Shown one piece after another: positions 16,982 to 26,377 of a stretch of 64,000 nt of DNA. A model generated the notes under the pieces. It ran no database searches, was not told where the DNA came from, and saw nothing but the letters and a program-made list of their open reading frames with translations. This DNA is from Leptotrichia hofstadii (GTDB lineage: Bacteria > Fusobacteriota > Fusobacteriia > Fusobacteriales > Leptotrichiaceae), in assembly GCF_007990525.1 (NCBI RefSeq), contig NZ_AP019823.1, positions 1,054,001 to 1,118,000 of the forward strand. The letters run 5' to 3'. Both the position numbers and the translations under genes were made by a program. The stretch's first letter is position 1, and every line of letters begins with the position of its first letter.

Positions 16982-19312
16982 TTAAAAATAATTTGCTAAA
17001 ATATCATTTAAAGGCAATGGATTATCATTATCAAGTTTATCGAAAATAATATCTGCATTTTCTTTTTCAAAAACCTGTGTTCCTCTGGCTATTGCATTTA
17101 ATTGTAAAAGTTCATACATTGTAACATATTTTTTATTCACAAAATATTTAAGCACATCTTCCAAATGGGCAATATCCGTTTGATTCAAATAATTATTGGA
17201 AGAAAAGTTTTCAGAAACAGGCATATTCATATCAATCCAGATATATTCATTTTTTTCAAAATCAATCAAAATTGTATTAGTTGTTCTTGTATTTGACAAA
17301 ATTTGAAAACCTTGTGTAACTGCTGATGAATAAAGATTTTTGTCACTCATAGCCTCTTTTTTTGTCAGTTCAAGCACTCCAGCATACACACTTCCAATTT
17401 CTTCAAAAGAAAATCCATTATATGAACGGATTTCCATAAGAACATAACGAGTGTCAGAATTTTTCAATTTTTCCAAATTATAAACATCAATAAATTCCAA
17501 AGCTCCATTTGGTGCATTTGTAATATCCCCACTAAATACAAAATTAGGTTCAACTTGATTATAATAAGCGACTGTTTTCAAAAATTTGAAATTTTCATCA
17601 AAACAAATAACCGATAAATCAATATCAACTCGTATATCATTTTTCTTTTCTTTAATATTTTTCCAGCCAACAAAAAATCTTAAAACTTCCGCATCATTAT
17701 TAAATGAAAATCTTGATCCTCTTGTCATCGGTTTAAGGGAAATATTACTATCTTTTTCACTTGTTGTAATTGCAATATTTTTATAGCTTTCATCAATGAA
17801 AATATTTTCTAGCGGATTTTTTAATTTTAAATTTTCCAAAATTCCATTTTTTACAGTTTCAAGTAAAAATTTTAGTAAACTTTCATTCAAAAATACAGTT
17901 TCATCTAATTTTCTCCAAGTTCCTTTACTATTTACAATTCTTGGAATAATTTCGGTTTCTTGCTCAATTTCATTATTTTCAATTTCTTTGTTTTCTAAAT
18001 TTTCATCCTTATTAATGGTACTTCTAAAAATATTTCTAATCTTAAAAAAGTTTTTACTTTTTTCTTCGCTTATTTCCTGTTTTTTAACAATATTTTTCAA
18101 ATTTTCTTTTTCCAATAAATTCAAAATTCTATCATAAAGTTGAAAAAGAATACGATTATTTACATCTTTCATACAATTTTTTAATCCGTTTGTAATAATT
18201 TCATATTGAGTTTCGCTGGCATTATTTAAAAGGGATAAAACATTTCTGACATAATCTCCAGAGTATTTTGAAAATTTGGTAATAAAAATTTTCAATTCAT
18301 CATTGTTCAGATTTTGAATATTAACGCTCATTTTATTAAAATACCCTTTTTCTGTTTCAAAAAAAAACTCTCCAAACAGCATATCAATTGCTTTTTTAAC
18401 ATTTTTATATTTTTTCAAATTAATTTTTTTCGCATAAAACATAAAAAACTTATGCCAAACTTTTCTGTATCTTTTAATATCTGGTAAAATATTTGAAATA
18501 CTATCCAATTTTTCCATAATTAAATTTAATTCGGTTCGATTAAAATATTTAAAATGTATATGTTTTGTATTCAAAATATTATTTTCATTAAGTTTATCAT
18601 TTGAAATTTTCGTAATTAATCGTAAAATATCAGTTGCAGTGTTAAAATTTCCAGCCAAAAAATTTCTATGTTTCAAAGTATGACTGGCAAGCGTTGTCAA
18701 AGTTTCTTTCATTTGAATATTATCACAATATTGTTCAAGTTCTTCATCAGAAAATCCGTCAGATAGAAAACAAACATCATCTAAATATTGCTGGGAAAGT
18801 GTAATATTACTTGAAAGTAAGTTCACAAAAAGTGTTTCAATTTCTTGATCTCCTACAAACTTTAAATGAGAAAGTGTAAATAATTCAGCTGGTTCTGATC
18901 CTAAATCTTCTTTTTCAGTATTTTCATATGGTAAATATCCAAACCAGTAGTGTAAAATCTGATTTAAATAAATATCGGCTTTTTCCATATTTATCACTTC
19001 GTTTGGAAAATTTTTATAAAAAATAGTATAATTTTTATCAGATTTAAACTCTTTTATATTTTCCAATACTTCTTCACATAATAAAATTGCATATTCTCTA
19101 TCCAATCTAGAGATTATATAAGCCAAGTCTTTTTCAAAAGTATAACCAAATCCTTGAAATTTTTTTACGATAGTTGCAAATTCACTAACAGACAATGTAT
19201 TTCTATTTTCATCAAAGAAATTCCTGTTATTATCAATTTTTTTTAGTTCATCTTTTTGAATATAAATACCATTTAAATGTCTTAAAGTTATATTATTTAT
19301 AGATTTTATCAT
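16982..19312 (-). CDS. Helical-repeat protein with C-terminal TerD-like domain
   Basis: A 776-residue cytosolic protein. Residues 1-420 are all-helical, HEAT-like by eye, and contain a conserved-looking FPNEVINMEKADIYLNQILH segment (about 103-122). Residues 420-460 are a charged linker. The last 300 residues carry a TerD-like beta domain: VGWKN, then RVDIDLSVICFDENFK with the DxDxS calcium-type motif, YYNQ, and the SGDITNAPNG loop. TerD proteins belong to tellurite/stress-response systems. A canonical promoter and AGAGGAG site precede the ATG. The three RNA units follow directly downstream on the same strand. It lacks an obvious TROVE or vWA domain. Function not established. Confidence 0.75.
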   Translation of the reverse strand: MIKSINNITLRHLNGIYIQKDELKKIDNNRNFFDENRNTLSVSEFATIVKKFQGFGYTFEKDLAYIISRLDREYAILLCEEVLENIKEFKSDKNYTIFYKNFPNEVINMEKADIYLNQILHYWFGYLPYENTEKEDLGSEPAELFTLSHLKFVGDQEIETLFVNLLSSNITLSQQYLDDVCFLSDGFSDEELEQYCDNIQMKETLTTLASHTLKHRNFLAGNFNTATDILRLITKISNDKLNENNILNTKHIHFKYFNRTELNLIMEKLDSISNILPDIKRYRKVWHKFFMFYAKKINLKKYKNVKKAIDMLFGEFFFETEKGYFNKMSVNIQNLNNDELKIFITKFSKYSGDYVRNVLSLLNNASETQYEIITNGLKNCMKDVNNRILFQLYDRILNLLEKENLKNIVKKQEISEEKSKNFFKIRNIFRSTINKDENLENKEIENNEIEQETEIIPRIVNSKGTWRKLDETVFLNESLLKFLLETVKNGILENLKLKNPLENIFIDESYKNIAITTSEKDSNISLKPMTRGSRFSFNNDAEVLRFFVGWKNIKEKKNDIRVDIDLSVICFDENFKFLKTVAYYNQVEPNFVFSGDITNAPNGALEFIDVYNLEKLKNSDTRYVLMEIRSYNGFSFEEIGSVYAGVLELTKKEAMSDKNLYSSAVTQGFQILSNTRTTNTILIDFEKNEYIWIDMNMPVSENFSSNNYLNQTDIAHLEDVLKYFVNKKYVTMYELLQLNAIARGTQVFEKENADIIFDKLDNDNPLPLNDILANYF

Positions 19313-19347
19313 AAAAATCGTCTCCTCTAGTTAGATTTTTTTTGTTT

Positions 19348-19376
19348 ATTATATCTTATTATCTGTGTTTATGCAA
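19348..19376 (-). promoter_or_regulatory. Promoter of the TerD-domain gene
   Basis: Minus strand: TTGCAT (19376-19371), a 17-base spacer, then TATAAT (19353-19348). It lies about 35 bases before the start codon, with an AGAGGAG ribosome site between. Confidence 0.7.
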
Positions 19377-19457
19377 GAATATTAAGTAAGATTTATAGAA
19401 AAAGAAAAATAAAATTCAAAAATATATAAAATATATAGTTACATTAAAAAGAAATAT

Positions 19458-19485
19458 TTGCAAAAATTTTTAAAAAGTGTATAAT
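19458..19485 (+). promoter_or_regulatory. Promoter of ilvC
   Basis: TTGCAA (19458-19463), a 16-base spacer and TATAAT (19480-19485), about 30 bases before the ilvC start. No T-box or leader peptide can be seen in the short leader, so regulation, if any, would have to be by a protein repressor. Confidence 0.6.
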
Positions 19486-19512
19486 ATATACATATAAAAT
19501 TTAGGAGGATAA

Positions 19513-20526
<1,014 letters not shown>

Positions 20527-20557
20527 AATTAGAAAATAAAAATACAACTTAGAATTT

Positions 20558-20592
20558 TAGCAGTCTTTTAAATAAGGCTGCTATATTTTTGA
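20558..20592 (+). terminator. Intrinsic terminator after ilvC
   Basis: TAGCAG (20558-20563) pairs with CTGCTA (20578-20583), extended by inner weak pairs, and is followed by TATTTTT. It lies 30 bases after the ilvC stop. Confidence 0.65.
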
Positions 20593-20610
20593 AAAATAAA
20601 GGAAATAAAA

Positions 20611-21288
20611 ATGGGAAAATTGATAATTATAGAAGGCACAGATGGCAGTGGAAAACAGACACAGGCGGAATTGCTTTATAAAAAATTAAAAGAAATAAAA
20701 GGGGAAGGAAAAGTAAAAAAAATATCTTTTCCAAATTATGAAAGCAGAGCTTCTGAGCCTGTAAAAATGTATCTTGCAGGCGAATTTGGAAAAACAGCCG
20801 AAAGTGTCAATGCTTATGCGGCTTCTGTACTTTATTCAGTTGACAGGTTTGCCTCGTTTAAGACTGATTGGGAAGAGTTTTACAATGATGGGGGAATTGT
20901 GATTAGCGACAGGTATACAATTTCAAACATGATTCATCAGGTGCCAAAAATTTTGGATAAATCTAAACGTGAAATATATTTGAACTGGCTAATAGACTTG
21001 GAATGGGAAAAAATAGCGATACCAGAGCCAGATGTTATATTTTTCCTGGATATTTCTTTTGAATTTAGCCAGCAGCTTATGAAAAACAGGGAGAATAAGA
21101 TAACTGGAGAAAAAGAGAAGGATATTCACGAAAAAGATAAAAATTACTTGAAAAATGCCTATGAAGTGGCAAAGGAACTATCGGAAAAATATAAGTGGAA
21201 TGTAATTTCCTGCGTTAAAGATGACAAATTAAGAACAATAGAGGATATAAACGATGAGATAATGAAAACAACTTTAAAAAAAATATAG
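20611..21288 (+). CDS. tmk: Thymidylate kinase
   Basis: Phosphorylates dTMP to dTDP with ATP. The 225-residue protein has the P-loop IEGTDGSGKQTQAE (residues 7-20), the FPNYESRASEPVKMYLAGEFG segment for nucleotide binding, and SDRYTISNMIHQ (about 98-109) holding the DR(Y/W) motif. FLDIS and the LID region (MKNRENKITGEKEKD) follow. The family variant with the GTDGSGKQTQ start is common in Clostridia and Fusobacteria. AAAGGAA precedes the ATG. The thymidine kinase at 60.7 kb supplies the salvage substrate. Confidence 0.94.
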   Translation: MGKLIIIEGTDGSGKQTQAELLYKKLKEIKGEGKVKKISFPNYESRASEPVKMYLAGEFGKTAESVNAYAASVLYSVDRFASFKTDWEEFYNDGGIVISDRYTISNMIHQVPKILDKSKREIYLNWLIDLEWEKIAIPEPDVIFFLDISFEFSQQLMKNRENKITGEKEKDIHEKDKNYLKNAYEVAKELSEKYKWNVISCVKDDKLRTIEDINDEIMKTTLKKI

Positions 21289-21304
21289 TGTAAGGAAAAA
21301 AAAC

Positions 21305-21333
21305 TTGACAACTTGAAAAAATTTTAGTATAAT
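21305..21333 (+). promoter_or_regulatory. Strong consensus promoter of rpsP
   Basis: A perfect TTGACA (21305-21310), 17-base spacer and perfect TATAAT (21328-21333), fitting a highly expressed ribosomal protein gene 59 bases downstream. Confidence 0.85.
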
Positions 21334-21391
21334 CATATTATACTTAAAATAATAAATTTTCAAGTTATTAAATAAATGGAGGTAAAATTTA

Positions 21392-21661
21392 ATGTTAAAA
21401 TTAAGATTAACTAGATTAGGAAGAAAAAAAGTTCCTTTTTATAGAATAGCGGCTATGGAAGCTTTATCAAAAAGAGATGGAAAAGCAGTTGCTTACTTAG
21501 GAACATTCAATCCGCTTGCTGAAGAAGGAAAACAAGTAGTATTAAAAGAGGAAGAAATCTTAAAATACTTATCACATGGAGCTCAACCAACTGAAACTGT
21601 TAAAAGCATTTTAACAAAAGCAGGAATCTGGGCAAAATTCCAAGAAACTAAGAAAAAATAG
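21392..21661 (+). CDS. rpsP: 30S ribosomal protein S16
   Basis: An 89-residue protein with the S16 signature MLKLRLTRLGRKKVPFYRI at the N-terminus and AYLGTFNPL near residue 34; it binds 16S rRNA early in 30S assembly. GGAGGT precedes the ATG. In most bacteria rpsP heads an operon with rimM, trmD and rplS. Here it has its own consensus promoter and terminator and is followed by folC, so that operon has been split. Confidence 0.98.
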   Translation: MLKLRLTRLGRKKVPFYRIAAMEALSKRDGKAVAYLGTFNPLAEEGKQVVLKEEEILKYLSHGAQPTETVKSILTKAGIWAKFQETKKK

Positions 21662-21671
21662 TTATTTATAA

Positions 21672-21698
21672 AAAGGCACTTATACTGGTGTCTTTTTA
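21672..21698 (+). terminator. Intrinsic terminator after rpsP
   Basis: AAAGGCAC pairs with GTGTCTTT (21688-21695) around a short loop and runs into a TTTTTATT tract, 10 bases after the rpsP stop. Confidence 0.75.
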
Positions 21699-21833
21699 TT
21701 TGCCCTAAATTTAAGAAAATTTATTATAAATTTTTAATTATACACTATTTCATAAGAGGAAATCCTTCTCGTTGTTAAAAAGATTTTATTTTTTAATAAG
21801 GTATAATGTTAGAGTGAAAGGAAAAATTAGATA

Positions 21834-23219
21834 ATGAAAGTAGATGAAGTTCTAGAAAAAATTTTTAATATGAGAACAATTAATAAAAGAATAACCAATG
21901 AATCTTTGAAACAAAATAATGAAAAGTTGAGAAAAATTTATGAGTTGCTGGGAAAGCCGTGTAAAAATAAGAAAATTATTCATATTGCAGGAACGAATGG
22001 GAAAGGTTCGACGGCTACATTTTTAGAGGGTATTTTTTTTGCAGCGGGATATTCTGTTGCAAAGTTTACTTCGCCACATATTTTACGGTTTAATGAGAGA
22101 ATTTTAGTAGATAAAGAGATGATTTCTGATGTGGATGTTGTGAAGTATTATGAAGCTGTTATGGATATTTTGGAAAAAACCTCGTTGCAGATAAATTTTT
22201 TTGAGATAACGACTTTTATGGCTTTACTTTATTTTGAGGCAAAAAATCCTGACTTTATATTTCTGGAAACTGGTCTTGGTGGAAGATACGACGCTACAAA
22301 TGTTGTAAATTCGGCAATTGCGGTTATAACAAATGTGAGTTTTGATCATATCAGCCTTTTGGGAAATTCACTTGAAAAGATTGCAGACAGGAAAGCGGGG
22401 ATTATAAAGGACGGACAGCTGTGCATTTATGCCCAGAATTTGGCTGAATTGGAGAATGCTGTAAAAAAGGAAACTAATAATTCGGTAAATGTCTTGAAAA
22501 AGTATGAGAATTTACAAGTTGAACTGGATACTCAAAATTATAAGACAATTGTGAAGATTTTGGAAAATGAAAATTTAGATGAATCTGAAAATATTGAAGA
22601 TAAAAAAAATAAACATAATTTGGAAAAAATATTTAAATTGCCACTTTTTGGAAAATTTCAGGCAAACAATTTTTTGATTGCTTACGAAATTGCTAAGATT
22701 TATGGTATCAGCGATGAAATTATTCAGAAAGGGCTTGATGAAATTTCGCTGGCTGGGCGGTTTGAGATTTTTTCACAAAATCCAGATACAATACTGGATG
22801 TGGCTCATAATGATGATTCTGTACGAGTTCTTGTAGAAAATTTGAATGAACTTTTTAAAAATGATGAAGTAATTTTTATTCTTTCGATACTTGGAACAAA
22901 GGACATTGCAAATATTTTTGAGAAAATTTTGGAAAAAAATTACAAAATCTTTATAACTTCTCTAAAAGACGTTACTTACGGACTTTCTGCCAATGAAATA
23001 AAGAAAAATCTGGAAAATGCAAATATTTTGACAAATAATATTATTTTTGAAGATAATATTTTAGATGCCTATAATCAAGCAAAACAAATGGTTTTGGAAA
23101 AGAATAGCCGGTATAAGGCGATAGTGGTTTGTGGCTCTTTTTATGAAATTGCGAAATTTAAGAAGCTTTGTGGCAAGAGGGATGAGCATTTAAAAGGGAA
23201 TTATTTCACGCCTGTATAG
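21834..23219 (+). CDS. folC: Folylpolyglutamate synthase / dihydrofolate synthase
   Basis: FolC adds glutamate to dihydropteroate or folates using ATP. The 461-residue protein has the Mur-ligase P-loop HIAGTNGKGST (about 51-61), the omega loop FTSPHILRFNERI, FLETGLGGRYDATN, and TNVSFDHISLLG. The end is odd: after CGSFYEIAKFKKL the last 8-16 codons align at the DNA level with an IS3 transposase (KGN followed by the bases of NACIES in another frame), so the native C-terminus seems to have been replaced by IS sequence. AAAGGA lies upstream of the ATG. Confidence 0.93.
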   Translation: MKVDEVLEKIFNMRTINKRITNESLKQNNEKLRKIYELLGKPCKNKKIIHIAGTNGKGSTATFLEGIFFAAGYSVAKFTSPHILRFNERILVDKEMISDVDVVKYYEAVMDILEKTSLQINFFEITTFMALLYFEAKNPDFIFLETGLGGRYDATNVVNSAIAVITNVSFDHISLLGNSLEKIADRKAGIIKDGQLCIYAQNLAELENAVKKETNNSVNVLKKYENLQVELDTQNYKTIVKILENENLDESENIEDKKNKHNLEKIFKLPLFGKFQANNFLIAYEIAKIYGISDEIIQKGLDEISLAGRFEIFSQNPDTILDVAHNDDSVRVLVENLNELFKNDEVIFILSILGTKDIANIFEKILEKNYKIFITSLKDVTYGLSANEIKKNLENANILTNNIIFEDNILDAYNQAKQMVLEKNSRYKAIVVCGSFYEIAKFKKLCGKRDEHLKGNYFTPV

Positions 23220-23429
23220 AATTGTTTTACAGGACGTTGAAAAATAGACACACAATGAAAGATTTGAAAAGTTAAGGGATAGAATGTACGAGTATATAGA
23301 AATATGGTATAATAACAGCAGAATACACAGTAAAATAGGATTTACAAGTCCGAATGAATACGAAGAAAGCATGAAGAAAGGAAACAAAGAAATTGCTTAA
23401 AAATAGTCTAAATTTTTGGGGACACTCCA
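23193..23429 (+). mobile_element. IS3-family (IS150-like) 3'-end remnant 1
   Basis: Contains the last part of an OrfB transposase, including MYEYIEIWYNNSRIHSKIG and FTSPNEYEESMKK, ended by TAA at 23397-23399. Upstream bases align with remnant 2 but with frameshifts and a stop, so it is dead. After the stop comes the presumed right end, TAGTCTAAATTTTTGGGGAC then ACTCCA, identical in both remnants. The DDE catalytic core is absent. Its left edge overlaps the folC stop codon. Confidence 0.8.
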
Positions 23430-23740
23430 ATAAACTATCCCCAAAACATAAAGGACCTAAAATGCCTCCAAATGCAAGTCCCGATTCAATTCCTGATATT
23501 AAAACAGGTAATGATTTATTAAAAAATCATTCTTATAATTCGGCGACCAAAAAACAGAGGTTTGCTATATATGAAGGAAAAATGATAATATTTCAACCAA
23601 CTGGTGGTACTAAAAATGAATGGCATGCTTATGAAATAACAGAAAATTTAAGAAAACATGTTCCTAATGATACTCTAAAACAAATGTTAAAAGACGGAAA
23701 AATTACAAAAGTGCAATATAATAAAAATAGAATGAAATAA
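23393..23740 (+). CDS. Fragment of a polymorphic-toxin C-terminal domain, 5' end supplied by IS3 sequence
   Basis: The open frame gives 115 residues from a TTG within the IS end. The first 12 (MLKNSLNFWGHS) are IS-derived, and an ATG at 23462 is an alternative start. The body, KKQRFAIYEGKMIIFQPTGG then WHAYEIT, LRKHVPNDTLKQMLKDGKI and a terminal YNKNRMK, resembles small toxin tips at the ends of large CDI- or Rhs-type proteins (pattern FQP...WHxY...VP...L...G.I...YN). It has no secretion module, so it is an orphan or displaced cassette. The toxin activity is inference. Confidence 0.5.
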   Translation: MLKNSLNFWGHSNKLSPKHKGPKMPPNASPDSIPDIKTGNDLLKNHSYNSATKKQRFAIYEGKMIIFQPTGGTKNEWHAYEITENLRKHVPNDTLKQMLKDGKITKVQYNKNRMK

Positions 23741-23755
23741 TGAAAGGAAAGAAAC

Positions 23756-24649
23756 GTGAAAAATAAAAAATTTTATTTTGATTTTGAATACTTCCCAGAG
23801 ATTTCGTATGAAAGTTATATTTTGAAATTTTATGTAGATGGGAAAGATTTATGTGAATTAAAAAATGAAAAATATAAATATGATAAATTGGGAGATATAT
23901 ATTTCACAGCATACTTACTTAAAGATAAACTGGATAAAGTCTTAAATGAGCCTTTTCCAGATAAAGAATTGAAAATAAAAAAGGACAGAAAAGATACTGC
24001 AATCGAATTAGTAAAGAAAGCTAATGAACTTTATAAAGATGTAGCGTTTAATTTAGATAGCACGGAATTTTGGCTTTTGTACGAGTGGGCATACAATCAT
24101 CAATTACCTCAAGCGAGTGGAGAAATATATCCAAGAGTTTTTTTTTCTGTAACAGGAAACAAAATTGAAATTACATGGGAAAGTGATAAAGAATTTAAAA
24201 ACAGAAAAGGTGTTTATTATATCTCAAAGAAACTTTTTGAAGAAGAAGTTTTAAAATTTATAGAAATAATGTTTGAGAGAAGAGAAATTGTGGAACAAAA
24301 ATTAGATCTTGTAGTAATAAATGGTAAAAAAATTTCTGCTAAAAGAAATTATGATACCGAAATGGAATTTGAAGATCAAATGTTGGAAGAATTGAAAAAT
24401 GTAAATTATAATTTAAAAACAGTTTATGAATTAATTCATATGACGGAAAAAGATAGAATAATAGTGCCTATTATTTTAAAATATATAAAATTGACGAATA
24501 ATATATATGATAAAGCAAATTTAATTAGATTTTTGGGAATAAAAGGGCTTTTTGAAGCGTTGCCTGATTTGGAAGAGCAATTAAAAGGGGAGGATAATTT
24601 GGATATAAAAGCGGCGATTTTGAATACAATTTCAGTAATAAAAAAATGA
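23756..24649 (+). CDS. Hypothetical protein, candidate immunity protein
   Basis: A 297-residue acidic soluble protein starting with GTG behind AAGGAAAG. Residues 100-145 include EFWLLYEWAYNHQLPQASGE then IYPRVFFSV and IEITWESD, a strand pattern I associate with immunity-like proteins. The C-terminal 80 residues look like helical repeats (VYELIHMTEKDRIIVPIILK, ...LFEALPDLEEQL). It starts 16 bases after the toxin-like fragment, the usual toxin-immunity order. The function is inferred from position. Confidence 0.55.
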   Translation: MKNKKFYFDFEYFPEISYESYILKFYVDGKDLCELKNEKYKYDKLGDIYFTAYLLKDKLDKVLNEPFPDKELKIKKDRKDTAIELVKKANELYKDVAFNLDSTEFWLLYEWAYNHQLPQASGEIYPRVFFSVTGNKIEITWESDKEFKNRKGVYYISKKLFEEEVLKFIEIMFERREIVEQKLDLVVINGKKISAKRNYDTEMEFEDQMLEELKNVNYNLKTVYELIHMTEKDRIIVPIILKYIKLTNNIYDKANLIRFLGIKGLFEALPDLEEQLKGEDNLDIKAAILNTISVIKK

Positions 24650-24720
24650 TAATAAAGTCTCAAAATTTTCATCTATGAAGTAAAAAAATATTTAGTAAAG
24701 TAGCAGCTTTATTTAAAATG

Positions 24721-25126
24721 AGAGTGTCCAGAATTTTGTGTAAACTAAATATGAACTAAACGATAAACAAATAAAATCTAAACAAGTTACAACAGATAGA
24801 GGAAGCCAGTATATTAGTAAAGAATATCGTAAATTTTGTGCAAAAAAAGGCATAAGCATATCTTACAGCAGAAAAGGAAATCCTTATGATAATGCATGTA
24901 TAGAATCATTCCATGCAACATTGAAAAAAGAATATGTACATAATGAAAACTTTGAAAATCTAGAAAGTTTAAGAAGTGGAATGTACAAGTATATAGAAAT
25001 ATGGTATAATAACAGCAGAATACACAGTAAAATATGATTTACAAGTCCGAATGAATACGAAGAAAGCATGAAGAAAGAAAACAAAGAAATTGCTTAAACA
25101 TAGTCTAAATTTTTGGGGACACTCCA
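24721..25126 (+). mobile_element. IS3-family (IS150-like) transposase remnant 2
   Basis: From about 24747 the frame reads the second half of an OrfB DDE transposase: VTTDRGSQYISKEYRKF (second Asp), SRKGNPYDNACIESFHATLK (Glu), YIEIWYNNSRIHSKI, an in-frame TGA at 25035-25037, then FTSPNEYEESMKK and TAA. The first catalytic Asp region is missing and the stop kills it. It ends in the same right terminus as remnant 1. At 24721-24745 the sequence GAGTGTCCAGAATTTTGTGT followed by AAAC looks like the end of a different (IS256-type) element, suggesting a composite scar. Confidence 0.8.
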
Positions 25127-25410
25127 AACAAACTATAAAAACAAGAGATGAAGAAGGTAATATAGTAGATAAAAAAGTAAAGTATGTTTATTTCGAAGAT
25201 CAAGTTAAAATAGAAAAAGATAAAAATACTGGAAAAATTATATATAAATTTTTTGGAGTTCCTGTATATGAAGCTAACTCAATTTATATGGAAAATGTAG
25301 GAAGAAAGAATCAAGATAAGCGAAGATTATATATGCCTGATGATTCTCAATTTATAATAGAAGTTCAAAGTGATAAAGAAAAAGAAAATCTTTTTAAAGG
25401 AGTGAAGTAA
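25090..25410 (+). CDS. Second toxin-like C-terminal fragment fused to an IS3 end
   Basis: A 106-residue frame opening with the IS-derived MLKHSLNFWGHS from a TTG, then TIKTRDEEGNIVDKKVKYVY, FGVPVYEANSIYMENVGRKN and a lysine-rich end. I cannot name the domain. The arrangement (IS end, short C-terminal fragment, directly abutting gene with its own start) copies the 23.4 kb cassette. Probably a truncated gene whose 5' part was lost by IS recombination; expression is doubtful. Confidence 0.45.
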   Translation: MLKHSLNFWGHSKQTIKTRDEEGNIVDKKVKYVYFEDQVKIEKDKNTGKIIYKFFGVPVYEANSIYMENVGRKNQDKRRLYMPDDSQFIIEVQSDKEKENLFKGVK

Positions 25411-26055
25411 ATGAATAAAATAATAATCTTATACTTATTGCTCTTTTCTTGTATGTTGTCTAAAGGAAAAGAATTATTAGATGTGGAAATAATAGACTTG
25501 CGAAATCAAAGATACGCCTTAACTTCAAAAATTAAGAGTTCAGATTATAAATTACCTTTTACAAAAATTATTTATAATTCAAATGGAATAATTAATATAA
25601 AAAAATTTACAAAAGAAAAGAATGGAAGTTTTAAAAGCTATATAGAAAATAAAAACTATGATTCAACTGAATTAAAAGAAATTTTAAAAAATGTTTTTGA
25701 TAAAAATTTTTCTAATAAAAAATTATTTGTAAGTTGTACAATTTGTAAAATATTACAAAATGATATAGAATTAACTACAGAAGCTATGGTTCAGCCTCCT
25801 AAAAATATAGTTAGACTTTATAAAAGAATTCTGGAAGAAGAAGGGAAAGAATTGTTTTTAAATAATGTATCAGTTAGTGCCGAAGGAAGATTATACAAAG
25901 TAGAATATGAAAATACTGCAATAATATTATATGAAGATGAAAATTTCTATAAAGATGAAACTATAAAAAATCTTATTATTTTTATCAATACTTCCTTGAA
26001 TTATACACCTCAAAGAGAATATATGAAAAATTATATAAAAAATATGTCCAAATAA
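25411..26055 (+). CDS. Lipoprotein, possible immunity protein
   Basis: A 214-residue protein whose ATG directly follows the stop of the toxin-like fragment; AAAGGAG precedes it. The signal ends in a lipobox LFSC (Cys14), so it should be lipidated. The mature part is beta/alpha with a CTIC pair near residues 110-113. I do not recognise the family. Membrane-tethered lipoproteins often act as immunity factors against periplasmic or envelope toxins, which suits its position, but this is inference. Confidence 0.55.
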   Translation: MNKIIILYLLLFSCMLSKGKELLDVEIIDLRNQRYALTSKIKSSDYKLPFTKIIYNSNGIINIKKFTKEKNGSFKSYIENKNYDSTELKEILKNVFDKNFSNKKLFVSCTICKILQNDIELTTEAMVQPPKNIVRLYKRILEEEGKELFLNNVSVSAEGRLYKVEYENTAIILYEDENFYKDETIKNLIIFINTSLNYTPQREYMKNYIKNMSK

Positions 26056-26088
26056 AAGAATGTATTGAATGTTTTTTCGAGACTTTAG

Positions 26089-26140
26089 AAAGAAGTAGCA
26101 ACTTTGAAAAATTTCAAATTAGATTGCTACTTCTTTTTTT
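26089..26140 (+). terminator. Intrinsic terminator
   Basis: A 13-bp stem (AAAGAAGTAGCAA at about 26090-26102 with TTGCTACTTCTTT at 26124-26136) and a T-rich tail. It closes the cassette ahead of the iterons. The left arm shares GAAGTAG with the small-RNA units by chance. Confidence 0.8.
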
Positions 26141-26240
26141 ATTTATACCTTTTTATATATTTACTTTTTGTGTTATAGCTTTTTATCTCCTCGCAAACAC
26201 TTATAATTAATGTATTTAAGCATATTAAAAAAGTAGTTTT

Positions 26241-26329
26241 TCAGTAAATAAAAACAAGTAAATCAGTAGATTTAAAACTAGGAAATCAGTAAATAAAAAC
26301 TAGGTTTTCAGTAGAGTATAAACAAGGAC
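26241..26329 (+). repeat. Four iterons upstream of the replication initiator
   Basis: Four direct repeats starting with TCAGTA at 26241, 26263, 26286 and 26308, spaced 22, 23 and 22 bases. Consensus is TCAGTARATNNAAAACNAGG. The array ends 49 bases before the rep start. Such arrays, bound by Rep_3-family initiators, form the origin of iteron plasmids. Confidence 0.8.
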
Positions 26330-26377
26330 TTGTTATTATTTTTGGTTAATGATATAATAAGAAAAAAGGAGTTTTTT

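Noticed and set aside
16982-19312. TROVE (Ro60/Rsr) protein
   Set aside because: No TROVE-type RNA-binding signature or vWA MIDAS motif can be seen; only a general helical-repeat likeness, so the call was left as TerD-domain protein.
26089-26136. A fourth copy of the small-RNA unit (shares GAAGTAG)
   Set aside because: Only seven bases match by chance; it is a simple terminator stem without the ACAU loop or T-arm.
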